A DNA stretch of 64,000 bases. It comes from Tianweitania populi (GTDB lineage: Bacteria; Pseudomonadota; Alphaproteobacteria; Rhizobiales; Rhizobiaceae). Under the pieces are notes generated by a model, which was not told the origin of the DNA, did no database searches, and was given only the letters and a program-made list of their open reading frames with translations. Position 1 is the stretch's first letter. Every line of letters starts with the position of its first letter. The stretch covers positions 310,001 to 374,000 of the forward strand of contig NZ_BMZQ01000001.1 in assembly GCF_014652875.1 (NCBI RefSeq). The letters are read 5' to 3'. Shown piece after piece: positions 1 through 12,092 of this stretch. The translations under genes and the position numbers were made by a program.

Positions 1-684
1 GCATCGCCCGTGACGGAGGCCGATGCGAAAGCCGAAGCGATCATCCTCGCCGGTTTGCGCGAAGCCTATCCCGATATACCCTGCGTGGCTGAAGAAGAAG
101 CGTCAGCCGGCATCTGCCCGCCCGAACTCGACGGGCTGTTCTTCCTGGTCGATCCGCTCGATGGCACGCGCGAGTTCATCAAGCGCAACCCGGATTTCAC
201 CGTCAACATCGCGCTAATTCGGCAAGGCATTCCGGTAATCGGCGTGGTTTATGCGCCAGCGCGCAGTGTTCTGTATAGTGCGAGCCCGGAAGGAGCGTTT
301 CGCATCGATACGGTCAATCATGAGCCCGGCGAGCGCCGCAACATCATCGTGCGGACCCCGACCAGGGTCCCCACCGTCGTAGCCAGCCGGTCGCATCGCA
401 CCGAAGAAACCGACAGCTATATCCAGACCTGCGGCGTGGTTGAGCTGGTTTCCATAGGCTCGTCGCTGAAATTCTGTCTTTTGGCCGAAGGCGAGGCCGA
501 CATCTATCCTCGCTTCGGCCGCACCATGGAATGGGATACCGCTGCCGGCGACGCGATCCTGCGAGCTGCCGGTGGCACGACCCGACGGGTCGACGGCGAG
601 CCGCTCACTTACGGCAAGCGCGGCCAGGCCGAGGATTGCGACTTCGCCAATCCCTGGTTCATCGCGGATACGAAGCCAGCCTGA
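1..684 (+). CDS. cysQ: 3'(2'),5'-bisphosphate nucleotidase CysQ, 5' end cut by the window
   Basis: This is an inositol-monophosphatase-superfamily enzyme that hydrolyses 3'-phosphoadenosine 5'-phosphate to AMP, recycling the by-product of sulfate assimilation. The reading frame is open from base 1 and begins within the conserved SPVTEAD segment, so roughly 35-40 N-terminal residues lie outside the window. The GTG at 10 is inside the protein and not a real start. The metal-binding motif DPLDGTREF and the preceding EEE triplet are visible, as is the C-terminal EWDTAAGDAIL motif typical of the family. It ends 10 bases before the convergent sugar kinase. An inositol monophosphatase is the alternative, but the TREFIKRNPDFTVNIAL stretch is CysQ-like. 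Confidence 0.9.
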   Translation, partial: ASPVTEADAKAEAIILAGLREAYPDIPCVAEEEASAGICPPELDGLFFLVDPLDGTREFIKRNPDFTVNIALIRQGIPVIGVVYAPARSVLYSASPEGAFRIDTVNHEPGERRNIIVRTPTRVPTVVASRSHRTEETDSYIQTCGVVELVSIGSSLKFCLLAEGEADIYPRFGRTMEWDTAAGDAILRAAGGTTRRVDGEPLTYGKRGQAEDCDFANPWFIADTKPA

Positions 685-694
685 AAGCTGCTGC

Positions 695-1624
695 TCAGGC
701 GCTCAGCTCATGCCGCCAGGGCGGGTTGGCGCCAGCGCGCGACACGGTCACCGCTGCGGCGCGATTGGCGAAGGTGAGGGCTGCACGAATCTGCTCTTCC
801 GTCAGGCCGACGATGGAGTTCTTGAACAGCAGGTGGTTGTCATGGAGATAACCAAGCACGCCGGCATTCACGGTGTCGCCGGCGCCCACCGTGTCCTGCA
901 CCGTCACGGCCTCGCCTGGAATGTGGACGGAATGCTCCAGCGTGTAGCCAGAAATGCCTTTCGAGCCCATGGTGATGATCACGAGGCTCGGCCCTTTGTG
1001 CAGCCAGCGCTCCGCGATTTCCGCATGGTCGCCGGTTTCGCCGAACCAGGCGAGATCTTCGTCCGACAGTTTTACGATGTCCGACATTTCCAGCATCCGC
1101 ATCATGCGGGCGCGGTGTGCCTCGCGATCCGGGATGAAGTCCTTGCGGATGTTGGGGTCAAACATGATGACCCGCGCATTCTTCTCGCGCTGCATCAGCG
1201 CTTCATAAGTCGAGCCGCAGGGTTCCGGGATCAGGCTGATGCAGGAGAAATGCAGGGCTTCCACATCCGGCGAAAGGATCGGCATGTGCTCGGGCATCAG
1301 CATGCGACCCGCCGTGTTCTCGTCATAGAACATGTAGCTGGCATGGCCGTCCTTCAGGCGCACGAAGGCCATCGTGGTCGGCCGATCGGACAAATGGATG
1401 TAGCGGTTATCGACATGGCTGGCCGCAAGCGCATCCTGCAGCTGCTGGCCGAAGAAATCGGTGGAGATGCCGGTGAAGAAGCCGGTCGGAACGTCGAGCC
1501 GGCCGAGCGCGATGGCCGTGTTGAAGACCGCGCCGCCGACATAAGGCACATAGCCGTCCTCGCCGTCGGTGGACTTGCGTGGCAACATGTCGATCAAGGC
1601 TTCGCCGCAGCAAACGATCATCAT
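695..1624 (-). CDS. PfkB-family carbohydrate kinase, probable fructokinase
   Basis: This 309-residue ribokinase-like kinase probably phosphorylates the sugar imported by the divergent transporter. The N-terminal strand MIVCCGEALIDML, the GG near residue 30 (YVGGAVFNTA) and the C-terminal anion-hole/catalytic motif DTVGAGDTVNAG are all present, and the length is normal for the family. I chose ATG at 1624 because GGGAG sits 5-6 bases upstream. A TTG 12 bases further upstream is possible. The gene is divergent from frcB across about 264 bases, and its 3' end faces cysQ. Fructose as substrate is inferred from the frc neighbours and general similarity to fructokinases; other ketoses or 2-keto-3-deoxysugars cannot be excluded. 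Confidence 0.85.
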   Translation of the reverse strand: MMIVCCGEALIDMLPRKSTDGEDGYVPYVGGAVFNTAIALGRLDVPTGFFTGISTDFFGQQLQDALAASHVDNRYIHLSDRPTTMAFVRLKDGHASYMFYDENTAGRMLMPEHMPILSPDVEALHFSCISLIPEPCGSTYEALMQREKNARVIMFDPNIRKDFIPDREAHRARMMRMLEMSDIVKLSDEDLAWFGETGDHAEIAERWLHKGPSLVIITMGSKGISGYTLEHSVHIPGEAVTVQDTVGAGDTVNAGVLGYLHDNHLLFKNSIVGLTEEQIRAALTFANRAAAVTVSRAGANPPWRHELSA

Positions 1625-1756
1625 CCGGTCTCCCAATCAAGCCATACCGAAGCGGCATGCAAGGTCTTGTGCTGACCCGCATTTAGCGGAGCAGGTCGGC
1701 AAGGTCGAGGGTCGTAGTTCCTATCCGGCTGTGGCGGTGTGTGTCAGCGGTCTCAA

Positions 1757-1770
1757 CACGAAAATTCGTG
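1757..1770. promoter_or_regulatory. Inverted repeat, candidate operator between kinase and frcB
   Basis: Two perfect 6-base half-sites, CACGAA and TTCGTG, flank a 2-base centre in the intergenic space between the sugar kinase and frcB. A TTGACA hexamer follows at 1775-1780, but I see no convincing -10 at the standard distance. The symmetry and position fit a sugar-responsive repressor site. No regulator gene lies within the window near it, so the protein that binds is unknown. Confidence 0.4.
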
Positions 1771-1888
1771 CAGATTGACAGCGTCGCAGCGCTGATGTTT
1801 GCTCGCATAAGGTGCCGCGGCTTGCGGCTGCCGGAGGAGAATTGCCAGGCTTTGTCGCCATGATGCGGAAAGCTGGCTGGGAGGAACG

Positions 1889-2926
1889 ATGACCACGAAG
1901 ACCCTGTTGAAGACAGGTGTGTTCGGCGCGGCTGCGGCTGCCCTGATCGCACTGGGCACACCGGCCTCCGCGCAGGAGCCTGTGACCGCTTGCCTGATCA
2001 CGAAGACCGACACTAACCCCTTCTTCGTCAAGATGAAGGAAGGCGCCACGGCGCGCGCCAAGGAGCTCGGCGTCAACCTGAAGAGCTATGCCGGCAAGAT
2101 CGATGGCGATTCCGAGAGCCAGGTCGCGGCGATCGAGACCTGCATCGCCGATGGCGCAAAGGGCCTGATGATCACGGCGTCCGACACGAAGGGCATTGTG
2201 CCCTCGATCCAGAAGGCCAGGGATGCCGGCATGCTGGTAATCGCACTCGACACGCCGCTCGAGCCAGCCGATGCCGCCGACGCGACCTTCGCCACCGATA
2301 ATCGCCTCGCCGGGAAGCTGATTGGCCAGTGGGCGGCCGCAACCCTTGGCGACAAGGCTAAGGACGCCAAGATCGCCTTCCTCGATTTGACGCCATCGCA
2401 GCCTTCGGTCGACGTTCTGCGCGACCAGGGCTTCATGGAAGGCTTCGGCATTGACGTGAAGGACGGCAACCGCATCGGCGACGAGGACGATGCGCGCATC
2501 GTTGGCCACGACATCACCAACGGCAATGAAGAGGGTGGCCGTCAGGCCATGGAGAACCTTCTCCAGAAGGATCCTGGCATCAATGTCGTTCATACCATCA
2601 ATGAGCCGGCTGCAGCAGGCGCTTACGAGGCGCTGAAGGCCTTCGGCATCCAGGACAACGTGCTGATCGTCTCGATCGATGGCGGCTGCCCGGGCGTTCG
2701 CAACGTCGCCGATGGTGCGATCGGTGCGACTTCGCAGCAATATCCGCTGCAGATGGCGGCCCTGGGCGTGGAAGCCATCAAGACCTTTGCGGAAAACGGC
2801 GAAAAGCCGAAGCCGACTGCTGGCAAGGATTTCGTTGACACGGGCGTGACGCTTGTCACCGACAAGCCGGCACCGGGCGTCGAATCGATCGACTCCAAGG
2901 CCGGTCTCGGCAAGTGCTGGGGCTGA
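1889..2926 (+). CDS. frcB: Sugar (fructose-type) ABC transporter periplasmic binding protein FrcB
   Basis: This is the periplasmic solute receptor of a ribose/fructose-class importer, 345 residues long. A signal peptide is visible (basic MTTKTLLK, a hydrophobic Ala-rich core, and cleavage after TPASA near residue 28). The mature part shows the type-I periplasmic-binding fold pattern: KTDTNPFF near the N terminus, [13 protein letters not shown], an ALDTPLEP segment and an [13 protein letters not shown] segment. GGGAGGAACG before the ATG is a strong ribosome site. It is first in an operon with the permease and ATPase and is divergent from the sugar kinase. Two Cys pairs (TACLITK, GGCPG) resemble rhizobial FrcB. 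Substrate assignment to fructose rests on similarity and context; related pentoses are possible. Confidence 0.88.
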   Translation: MTTKTLLKTGVFGAAAAALIALGTPASAQEPVTACLITKTDTNPFFVKMKEGATARAKELGVNLKSYAGKIDGDSESQVAAIETCIADGAKGLMITASDTKGIVPSIQKARDAGMLVIALDTPLEPADAADATFATDNRLAGKLIGQWAAATLGDKAKDAKIAFLDLTPSQPSVDVLRDQGFMEGFGIDVKDGNRIGDEDDARIVGHDITNGNEEGGRQAMENLLQKDPGINVVHTINEPAAAGAYEALKAFGIQDNVLIVSIDGGCPGVRNVADGAIGATSQQYPLQMAALGVEAIKTFAENGEKPKPTAGKDFVDTGVTLVTDKPAPGVESIDSKAGLGKCWG

Positions 2927-3076
2927 CACCGCGCTGAGCAGTTGAGGGGAGGCGGTCCGTTTAACAACGGGCTCGTAGGAGGAGGGCCGGGAAACTGGTC
3001 CTCCTCATCACCATCGGCATTATGGCGCGTCATCGAGCGTCGTCGGACGAATGAACAGGCCGCGGGAGAGAGCAGC

Positions 3077-4159
3077 ATGAGCGAAACATCGGCCGGTCTG
3101 CACAGACCTCAGGAGTTCGAATCCGTTCTGTCCGGCAGCGAAACATCCGTTGCGAATTTTGAGCCGGAACGGCGCACGGCGCTTCAGCACGCCCAGCAGT
3201 TCCTCCATTCCAGCCCCGCCGCCGTTCCGCTAATCGTGCTGGTTGCGTCGCTGGTTATCTTCGGCGCGATTATCGGCGGGCGCTTCTTTTCCGCCTTCTC
3301 CATGACGCTGATCCTTCAGCAGGTGGCGATCGTCGGCATTGTCGGCGCGGCGCAAACGCTGGTAATCCTCACCGCCGGCATCGACCTGTCGGTCGGCGCG
3401 ATCATGGTTCTGTCTTCGGTGGTGATGGGGCAGTTCACCTTTCGCTATGGCTTGCCACCCGCACTTTCCGTGTTGTGCGGTTTCGCGGTTGGCGCGCTGT
3501 GCGGCTACATCAACGGCGTGCTGGTCTCGGTAATGAAGCTGCCGCCCTTCATCGTCACGCTGGGCACCTGGCAGATCTTCCTCGCCACCAACTTCCTGTA
3601 TTCCGCCAACGAAACGATCCGCAGCCAGGAGATCGGCGCGCAGGCGCCGCTGCTTCAGTTCTTCGGCGAGACCTTCAAGATCGGCAATGCCGTCTTCACC
3701 TATGGCGTCATTGCCATGGTGCTACTCGTCGCGCTGCTCTGGTACGTGCTGAACCACACCGCATGGGGCCGCCATCTCCATGCGATCGGCGATGACCCGG
3801 AAGCCGCAAAACTGTCCGGCGTGCGCGTTCGGCCAATGCTGGTCACGGTTTACGTCCTGTCCGGGCTGATCTGCGCGCTGGCCGGCTGGTGCCTGATCGG
3901 GCGCATCGGCTCGGTATCACCCACGGCGGGACAATTCGCCAACATCGAGAGCATCACCGCTGTGGTGATCGGCGGCATCTCCCTTTTCGGCGGACGAGGC
4001 TCGATCCTCGGCATGCTGTTCGGCGCCTTGATCGTTGGCGTGTTCTCACTCGGCCTGCGCCTGATCGGCACCGACCCGCAATGGACCTACCTCCTGATCG
4101 GCGCGCTGATCATCCTTGCCGTCGCGATCGACCAGTGGATCAGAAAGGTTGCAGCATGA
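3077..4159 (+). CDS. frcC: Sugar ABC transporter permease FrcC
   Basis: This inner-membrane permease belongs to the RbsC/BPD_transp_2 family and forms the channel of the importer with FrcB and FrcA. From the ATG at 3077 it is 360 residues. After a soluble N-terminal stretch of about 45 residues there are roughly 8-10 hydrophobic segments, and the family motifs LTAGIDLSVG and VVIGGISLFGGRGS are clear. An ATG-less extension reaches back to 2942, but GCGGGAGAG just before 3077 makes that the likely start. The 150 bases between frcB and frcC are purine rich and may hold an mRNA-processing element. Its stop overlaps the frcA start by four bases (ATGA), so the two are translationally coupled. Confidence 0.88.
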   Translation: MSETSAGLHRPQEFESVLSGSETSVANFEPERRTALQHAQQFLHSSPAAVPLIVLVASLVIFGAIIGGRFFSAFSMTLILQQVAIVGIVGAAQTLVILTAGIDLSVGAIMVLSSVVMGQFTFRYGLPPALSVLCGFAVGALCGYINGVLVSVMKLPPFIVTLGTWQIFLATNFLYSANETIRSQEIGAQAPLLQFFGETFKIGNAVFTYGVIAMVLLVALLWYVLNHTAWGRHLHAIGDDPEAAKLSGVRVRPMLVTVYVLSGLICALAGWCLIGRIGSVSPTAGQFANIESITAVVIGGISLFGGRGSILGMLFGALIVGVFSLGLRLIGTDPQWTYLLIGALIILAVAIDQWIRKVAA

Positions 4160-4959
4160 GCCAGATCCTGCACGAGACGGGCGTGAAGCCGCTTCTTTCC
4201 GCTAGGGGTCTGGTGAAGCGCTATGGCCGGGTCACCGCGCTCGATCATGCCGATTTCGATCTTTACCCTGGCGAGATCCTGGCCGTGATCGGCGACAACG
4301 GCGCGGGCAAGTCGTCGCTCATCAAGGCGATTTCGGGCGCCACCATCCCGGACGAAGGAGAGATCCGACTGGGAGACCAGGTGGTCAACTTCAAGTCGCC
4401 GATGGAAGCGCGCGATGCCGGTATCGAGACCGTCTACCAGAACCTCGCTCTGTCGCCGGCTTTGTCGATCGCCGACAACATGTTTCTCGGGCGCGAAATC
4501 CGCAAGCCGGGCGTGCTCGGCCAGTGGTTCCGCATGCTTGATCGCAGCGCCATGGAGCGCCAGGCGCGCGCAAAGCTGACCGAGCTTGGCTTGATGACGA
4601 TCCAGAATATCGGCCAGGCCGTGGAAACCCTGTCCGGCGGTCAGCGCCAGGGCGTCGCGGTCGCACGCGCTGCGGCGTTCGGCTCGCGGGTCGTCATCAT
4701 GGATGAGCCGACGGCAGCGCTGGGCGTCAAGGAATCGCGCCGCGTGCTCGAACTCATTCAGGACGTGAAGAAGCGCGGCCTGCCGATTGTGCTGATCTCG
4801 CACAACATGCCGCATGTCTTTGAAGTCGCCGATCGCATTCATATCCACCGGCTCGGGCGCCGCCTTTGCGTGGTGGATCCCAAGCAAATCTCGATGTCGG
4901 ATGCGGTTGCCTTGATGACGGGCGCCACGCAGCCGCCAACCGACGCGCTCGCAGCATAA
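4156..4959 (+). CDS. frcA: Sugar ABC transporter ATP-binding protein FrcA
   Basis: This is a single-domain ABC ATPase of 267 residues that powers the FrcBC importer. Walker A (GDNGAGKSS), the Q-loop (TVYQNLALSP), the signature LSGGQRQG, Walker B (VVIMDEPTAALG) and the switch His (LISHNMPHV) are present in order. Unlike RbsA/XylG-type sugar ATPases it carries one nucleotide-binding domain and not two, which matches the FrcA type. The signature is LSGGQRQGVAVARAA. It is the last gene of the frc operon. About 110 bases separate it from glgP, with no strong terminator; a T-rich stretch follows the stop. Confidence 0.9.
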   Translation: MSQILHETGVKPLLSARGLVKRYGRVTALDHADFDLYPGEILAVIGDNGAGKSSLIKAISGATIPDEGEIRLGDQVVNFKSPMEARDAGIETVYQNLALSPALSIADNMFLGREIRKPGVLGQWFRMLDRSAMERQARAKLTELGLMTIQNIGQAVETLSGGQRQGVAVARAAAFGSRVVIMDEPTAALGVKESRRVLELIQDVKKRGLPIVLISHNMPHVFEVADRIHIHRLGRRLCVVDPKQISMSDAVALMTGATQPPTDALAA

Positions 4960-5030
4960 GCTTTTTCGAACCTTTTCTTTTAGGACTGCCGTCGGCGGCT
5001 TAGCCTATGTTAAAGGCAGGATGGGAGGAT

Positions 5031-5052
5031 GTTCGCCGGAGGAGCGGCGAAC
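5031..5052 (+). other. Stem-loop with purine (SD-like) loop in the glgP leader
   Basis: An 8-base perfect stem, GTTCGCCG paired with CGGCGAAC, closes a GAGGAG hexaloop. It ends 17 bases before the preferred glgP start at 5070. The loop resembles a Shine-Dalgarno sequence. Whether it acts in translation, in mRNA stability or as a weak terminator for frcA is not known; there is no T-run after it. Confidence 0.4.
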
Positions 5053-5069
5053 GCAACCTGGAAAAGGCG

Positions 5070-7535
5070 ATGAGCGGACAGATACTTCCGAAGAAGCACC
5101 ACCCGATCGCGCCGCAGGCGGCGCCGGGCACACTGGCAGACGAAATTCTCAAGGCCCTGATGTTCCGCGTTGGCAAGAATGCCAATGTGGCGACCGGGCA
5201 TGACTGGCTGAATGCCTCGATCAAAGTCGTGCGCGATCGCATCGTGACGAGTTGGATCGACTCGACCGAGCGCACCTACAAGGCCGGCGGCAAGCGCGTT
5301 TATTACCTGTCACTCGAATTCCTCATCGGCCGCTTGATGCGAGACGCCTTTTCCAACATGGGCATGCTGGAAGAGGTGCGTGAAGCTCTGGCTTCACTTG
5401 GCGTCGATCTCGACGTCATCGCCGAACTGGAGCCGGATGCGGCACTCGGCAATGGCGGTTTGGGCCGTCTCGCGGCCTGCTTCATGGAATCCATGGCAAC
5501 CGTGGACGTGCCGGCGCATGGCTATGGCATCCGCTATGTGCACGGGCTTTTCCGCCAGGAAATCCACGACGGCAACCAGGTGGAGTTGCCCGAAACCTGG
5601 CTCGAACACGGCAATCCCTGGGATTTCGATCGGCGCGAGCGCGCTTATGAAATCGGCTTCGGTGGTACGGTCGAGGCGCAGACGAACGAACTCGGCCAGC
5701 CCTCCGGAAATATCTGGCGCCCACAGGAACGCGTGCTGGCGACGGCGTATGACACGCCGGTAGTCGGCTGGCGCGGCAAGCGCGTCAACACGCTGCGGCT
5801 ATGGTCGGCCATACCCATCGACCCGATCTTGCTCGACGCCTTTAATGCCGGCGACCACATCGGCGCGTTGAAGGAAAGCAACAAGGCGGAAGCCCTTACG
5901 CGCGTTCTATATCCGGCGGACTCGCATCTCGCCGGTCAGGAACTCCGGCTGCGGCAGGAATACTTCTTCTCCGCCGCATCGCTGCAGGACATCATCAACC
6001 GCCATCTCGGCGAGTATGAAGACCTGACCTCTCTGCCCGACAAGGCGGCGATCCACCTCAACGATACGCATCCGGCTGTTGCTGTTGCCGAACTCATGAG
6101 GCTTCTGCTCGACAGTCACGGCTTCCAGTTCGAAGCGGCCTGGGACATCACCCGCCGCACCTTCGGCTACACCAATCACACGCTGTTGCCGGAAGCGCTG
6201 GAAAGCTGGCCGATCCATGTGTTCGAGCAGCTTTTGCCGCGCCACATGCAGATTGTTTACGCCATCAATGCCGAGCTTCTGCGCGAAGCCCGCGACAAGG
6301 GCTTGGACGATGGGCAGATCCGCAACATTTCGCTGATCGGCGAGGATGGCGAGCGCCGCGTGCGGATGGGCAATCTGGCTTTCGCCGGATCGCATTCGAT
6401 CAACGGCGTGTCGGCACTGCATACCGACCTGATGAAGCAGACGGTGTTTTCCGACTTCCATCAGCTTTATCCCAACCGCATCAACAACAAGACCAACGGC
6501 ATCACGCAGCGCCGCTGGCTGTTCCAATGCAATCCGGCGCTGACCTCGCTGATCCGCGAAACGATCGGCGATCGCTTCATGGACGACATCGAAGCCTTGC
6601 AGGAGCTTGACCGTTTCGCCGACGACGCCTCGTTCCGCGAAAAGTTCGCCGCTGTGAAGCGCGCCAACAAGGAGCGGCTGACGCGTGTCGTGAGCGAGCG
6701 GATGGGGCTCAACCTCGATCCGTCGGCTTTGTTCGACATCCAGGTCAAGCGCATCCACGAATACAAGCGCCAGCTCCTCAACATTATCGAGGCCGTGGCG
6801 CTCTACGACCAGATCCGCTCGCACCCCGAGCGGGACTGGGTCCCACGTGTAAAATTCTTCGGCGGCAAGGCGGCGCCGAGCTATTTCAACGCCAAGAAGA
6901 TCATCAAGCTCGCCAACGATGTCGGCCGCGTCATCAACAATGATCCGGCCGTGCGTGGTCTGCTGAAGGTCGTGTTCATCCCGAACTACAATGTGAGTCT
7001 TGCCGAAGTCATGATGCCGGCAGCCGACCTGTCGGAGCAGATCTCGACCGCCGGCATGGAAGCATCCGGCACCGGCAACATGAAGTTCGCCCTCAACGGC
7101 GCTTTGACCATCGGCACGCTCGACGGCGCCAATGTCGAGATGAAGGAGCATGTCGGCGACGACAACATCGTCATCTTCGGGTTGACGGCAGCTGAGGTGA
7201 AGGATGCGCGAACCAACGGCTACAATCCGCGCGAGGCAATCGAGAACTCGCCCGAGCTGTCACAAGCTTTGTCGGCCATCCTCTCCGGCGTGTTTTCGCA
7301 TGACGAGCCGGAGCGCTACCGTGGCCTGATCGGCGGGCTTTATGAGCACGACACCTTCATGTGCGCCGCCGATTTCGACTCTTATGCCGATGCCCAGCGC
7401 CGCGTGGATGACCTGTGGCGCGATAGCGCCGACTGGAACAGGCGAGCCGTTCACAACACCGCGCGCATGGGCTGGTTCTCGTCGGATCGCACGATCCGGC
7501 AATATGCCGGCGAGATCTGGGACGTCCCGGCCTGA
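5070..7535 (+). CDS. glgP: Glycogen/alpha-glucan phosphorylase GlgP
   Basis: This cytoplasmic enzyme releases glucose-1-phosphate from glycogen by phosphorolysis. It is 821 residues from the ATG at 5070, normal for the family. The N-terminal LSLEFLIGRL, the ALGNGGLGRLAACF glycine-rich loop and the PLP-binding motif EASGTGNMKF, with the Schiff-base Lys at about residue 672, are intact. An in-frame ATG at 5007 would add 21 residues, but it has no ribosome site, whereas GGAAAAGG precedes 5070. The gene precedes glgC but is separated from it by a rho-independent terminator. The usual neighbour glgB is missing between them. Its upstream spacer holds an 8-base-pair hairpin. Confidence 0.95.
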   Translation: MSGQILPKKHHPIAPQAAPGTLADEILKALMFRVGKNANVATGHDWLNASIKVVRDRIVTSWIDSTERTYKAGGKRVYYLSLEFLIGRLMRDAFSNMGMLEEVREALASLGVDLDVIAELEPDAALGNGGLGRLAACFMESMATVDVPAHGYGIRYVHGLFRQEIHDGNQVELPETWLEHGNPWDFDRRERAYEIGFGGTVEAQTNELGQPSGNIWRPQERVLATAYDTPVVGWRGKRVNTLRLWSAIPIDPILLDAFNAGDHIGALKESNKAEALTRVLYPADSHLAGQELRLRQEYFFSAASLQDIINRHLGEYEDLTSLPDKAAIHLNDTHPAVAVAELMRLLLDSHGFQFEAAWDITRRTFGYTNHTLLPEALESWPIHVFEQLLPRHMQIVYAINAELLREARDKGLDDGQIRNISLIGEDGERRVRMGNLAFAGSHSINGVSALHTDLMKQTVFSDFHQLYPNRINNKTNGITQRRWLFQCNPALTSLIRETIGDRFMDDIEALQELDRFADDASFREKFAAVKRANKERLTRVVSERMGLNLDPSALFDIQVKRIHEYKRQLLNIIEAVALYDQIRSHPERDWVPRVKFFGGKAAPSYFNAKKIIKLANDVGRVINNDPAVRGLLKVVFIPNYNVSLAEVMMPAADLSEQISTAGMEASGTGNMKFALNGALTIGTLDGANVEMKEHVGDDNIVIFGLTAAEVKDARTNGYNPREAIENSPELSQALSAILSGVFSHDEPERYRGLIGGLYEHDTFMCAADFDSYADAQRRVDDLWRDSADWNRRAVHNTARMGWFSSDRTIRQYAGEIWDVPA

Positions 7536-7560
7536 CCGGGCATCCTGACGCAACGATAGG

Positions 7561-7588
7561 GGGCTGGTGCATGCACCGGCCCTTTTTT
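7561..7588 (+). terminator. Rho-independent terminator after glgP
   Basis: A 10-base-pair stem (GGGCTGGTGC with GCACCGGCCC, one G-U pair) is followed by six T residues, 25 bases after the glgP stop. It should isolate glgP from glgC, implying a separate promoter for glgCA-pgm-glgX in 7589-7734. Confidence 0.8.
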
Positions 7589-7673
7589 GTCATATGCGTA
7601 ATCGACAAAATAAAGCATAAAGGCTCGCGACTTTCGCCATTCCCCCTCTAGCTACAATGGTGCAACTTGCACT

Positions 7674-7701
7674 GCGAACTGAACTTCGCAAACTGAACTT
7701 G
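7674..7701. repeat. Two 14-base tandem copies upstream of glgC
   Basis: GCGAACTGAACTTC is followed directly by GCAAACTGAACTTG (12 of 14 identical; AACTGAACTT exact in both, 14 bases apart). The repeat lies 34 bases before the glgC start in the promoter or 5' leader. It could be a direct-repeat operator or a leader element. The function is unknown. Confidence 0.5.
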
Positions 7702-7734
7702 GAATGAGACTGGACGTGCAGGCGGGAGGGAAGA

Positions 7735-8999
7735 ATGGGCAGGAATCGTGAGCAGCCTCTGGCGCGCGACGCCATGGCTTATGTGCTTGCCGGCGGACGA
7801 GGAAGCCGGCTGAAGGAACTGACGGACCGGCGCGCGAAACCGGCTGTTTATTTTGGCGGCAAGTCGCGCATCATCGACTTCGCGCTATCGAACGCACTCA
7901 ATTCCGGCATCCGTCGCATCGGCGTGGCCACGCAATACAAGGCGCATTCGCTGATCCGCCATCTGCAGCAGGGCTGGAACTTCCTCCACCCCGAACGCAA
8001 TGAAAGCTTCGACATCCTGCCTGCCAGCCAGCGCGTTTCGGAGCATCAATGGTATGAGGGCACGGCCGACGCCGTGTTCCAGAACATCGACATCATCGAG
8101 GACTACCATCCAGAATTCATGGTGATCCTGGCTGGTGACCACGTCTACAAGATGGACTACGAGCTGATGCTGCGTCAGCATGTCGACCAGAACGCCGATG
8201 TGACTGTTGGATGTCTGGAAGTGCCGCGCATGGAAGCCGTTGGCTTCGGCGTTATGCATGTGGATGGCGAAGACCGCATCTCGGCTTTCGTCGAAAAGCC
8301 AGCCGATCCGCCTGCTATGCCCGACAAGCCCGACATGGCGCTGGCCTCGATGGGCATCTATGTTTTCCGCACCAAGTTCCTGTTCGAACAATTGCGCCGC
8401 GATGCGGCTACGCATGGTTCCAGCCGCGATTTCGGCAAGGACATCATCCCTTACATCGTCCAGCACGGCAAAGCCGTCGCGCACCGCTTCTCCACCTCCT
8501 GCGTGAAGTCGCGCTTCGAGGACAAGGCCTATTGGCGCGATGTCGGCACGATCGACGCTTATTGGGAGGCCAATATCGACCTCACCGATGTCGTGCCGGA
8601 ACTCGACCTTTACGACCGCGAATGGCCGATCTGGACCTATGCCGAGGTGCGCCCACCAGCAAAGTTCGTGCATGATGAGGATGGCCGCCGCGGCTCGGCA
8701 ATCTCCTCGCTCGTCTCTGGCGACTGCATCGTCTCCGGCGCATCGCTCCGCAGCAGCCTCCTGTTCACCGGCGTACGCGTGAACTCCTTCTCCTCGCTGG
8801 AAGAAGCGGTGGTGATGCCGGACTGCATCGTCGGCCGCAACGTCAAGCTGAAGAAGGTGGTTCTCGACCGGGGTGTCGAAGTGCCGGAAGGTCTCGTCGT
8901 CGGCTTCGATCCGGAAGTGGACGCCCGCCGCTTCCGCCGCTCCGAAGGCGGCGTGTGCCTCATCACCCAGGAAATGATCGACAGGCTTCCATACAGCTG

Positions 9000-9000
<1 letters not shown>
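7735..9000 (+). CDS. glgC: Glucose-1-phosphate adenylyltransferase GlgC
   Basis: This enzyme makes ADP-glucose, the committed step of bacterial glycogen synthesis, and is usually the allosterically controlled one. It is 421 residues. The nucleotidyltransferase signature [12 protein letters not shown] at residues 19-30 with the following KPAVYFGG, the GTADAVFQN motif, the sugar-binding FVEKP motif and a C-terminal left-handed beta-helix region are present. GGGAGGG five bases upstream supports the start. It begins the glgC-glgA-pgm-glgX run. Its TGA shares a base with the glgA ATG (TGATG), indicating coupled translation. Confidence 0.96.
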
Positions 9001-12073
<3,073 letters not shown>

Positions 12074-12092
12074 TCCATCTGCTTCCGCGCGC

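Noticed and set aside
1721-2929. Long open frame of about 400 codons opposite frcB
   Set aside because: It is the antisense shadow of a high-GC gene with clear protein motifs on the plus strand; the product has no recognisable domain.
5907-7151. Long frame opposite glgP
   Set aside because: glgP has intact catalytic motifs throughout, and the antisense product looks compositional with no family features.
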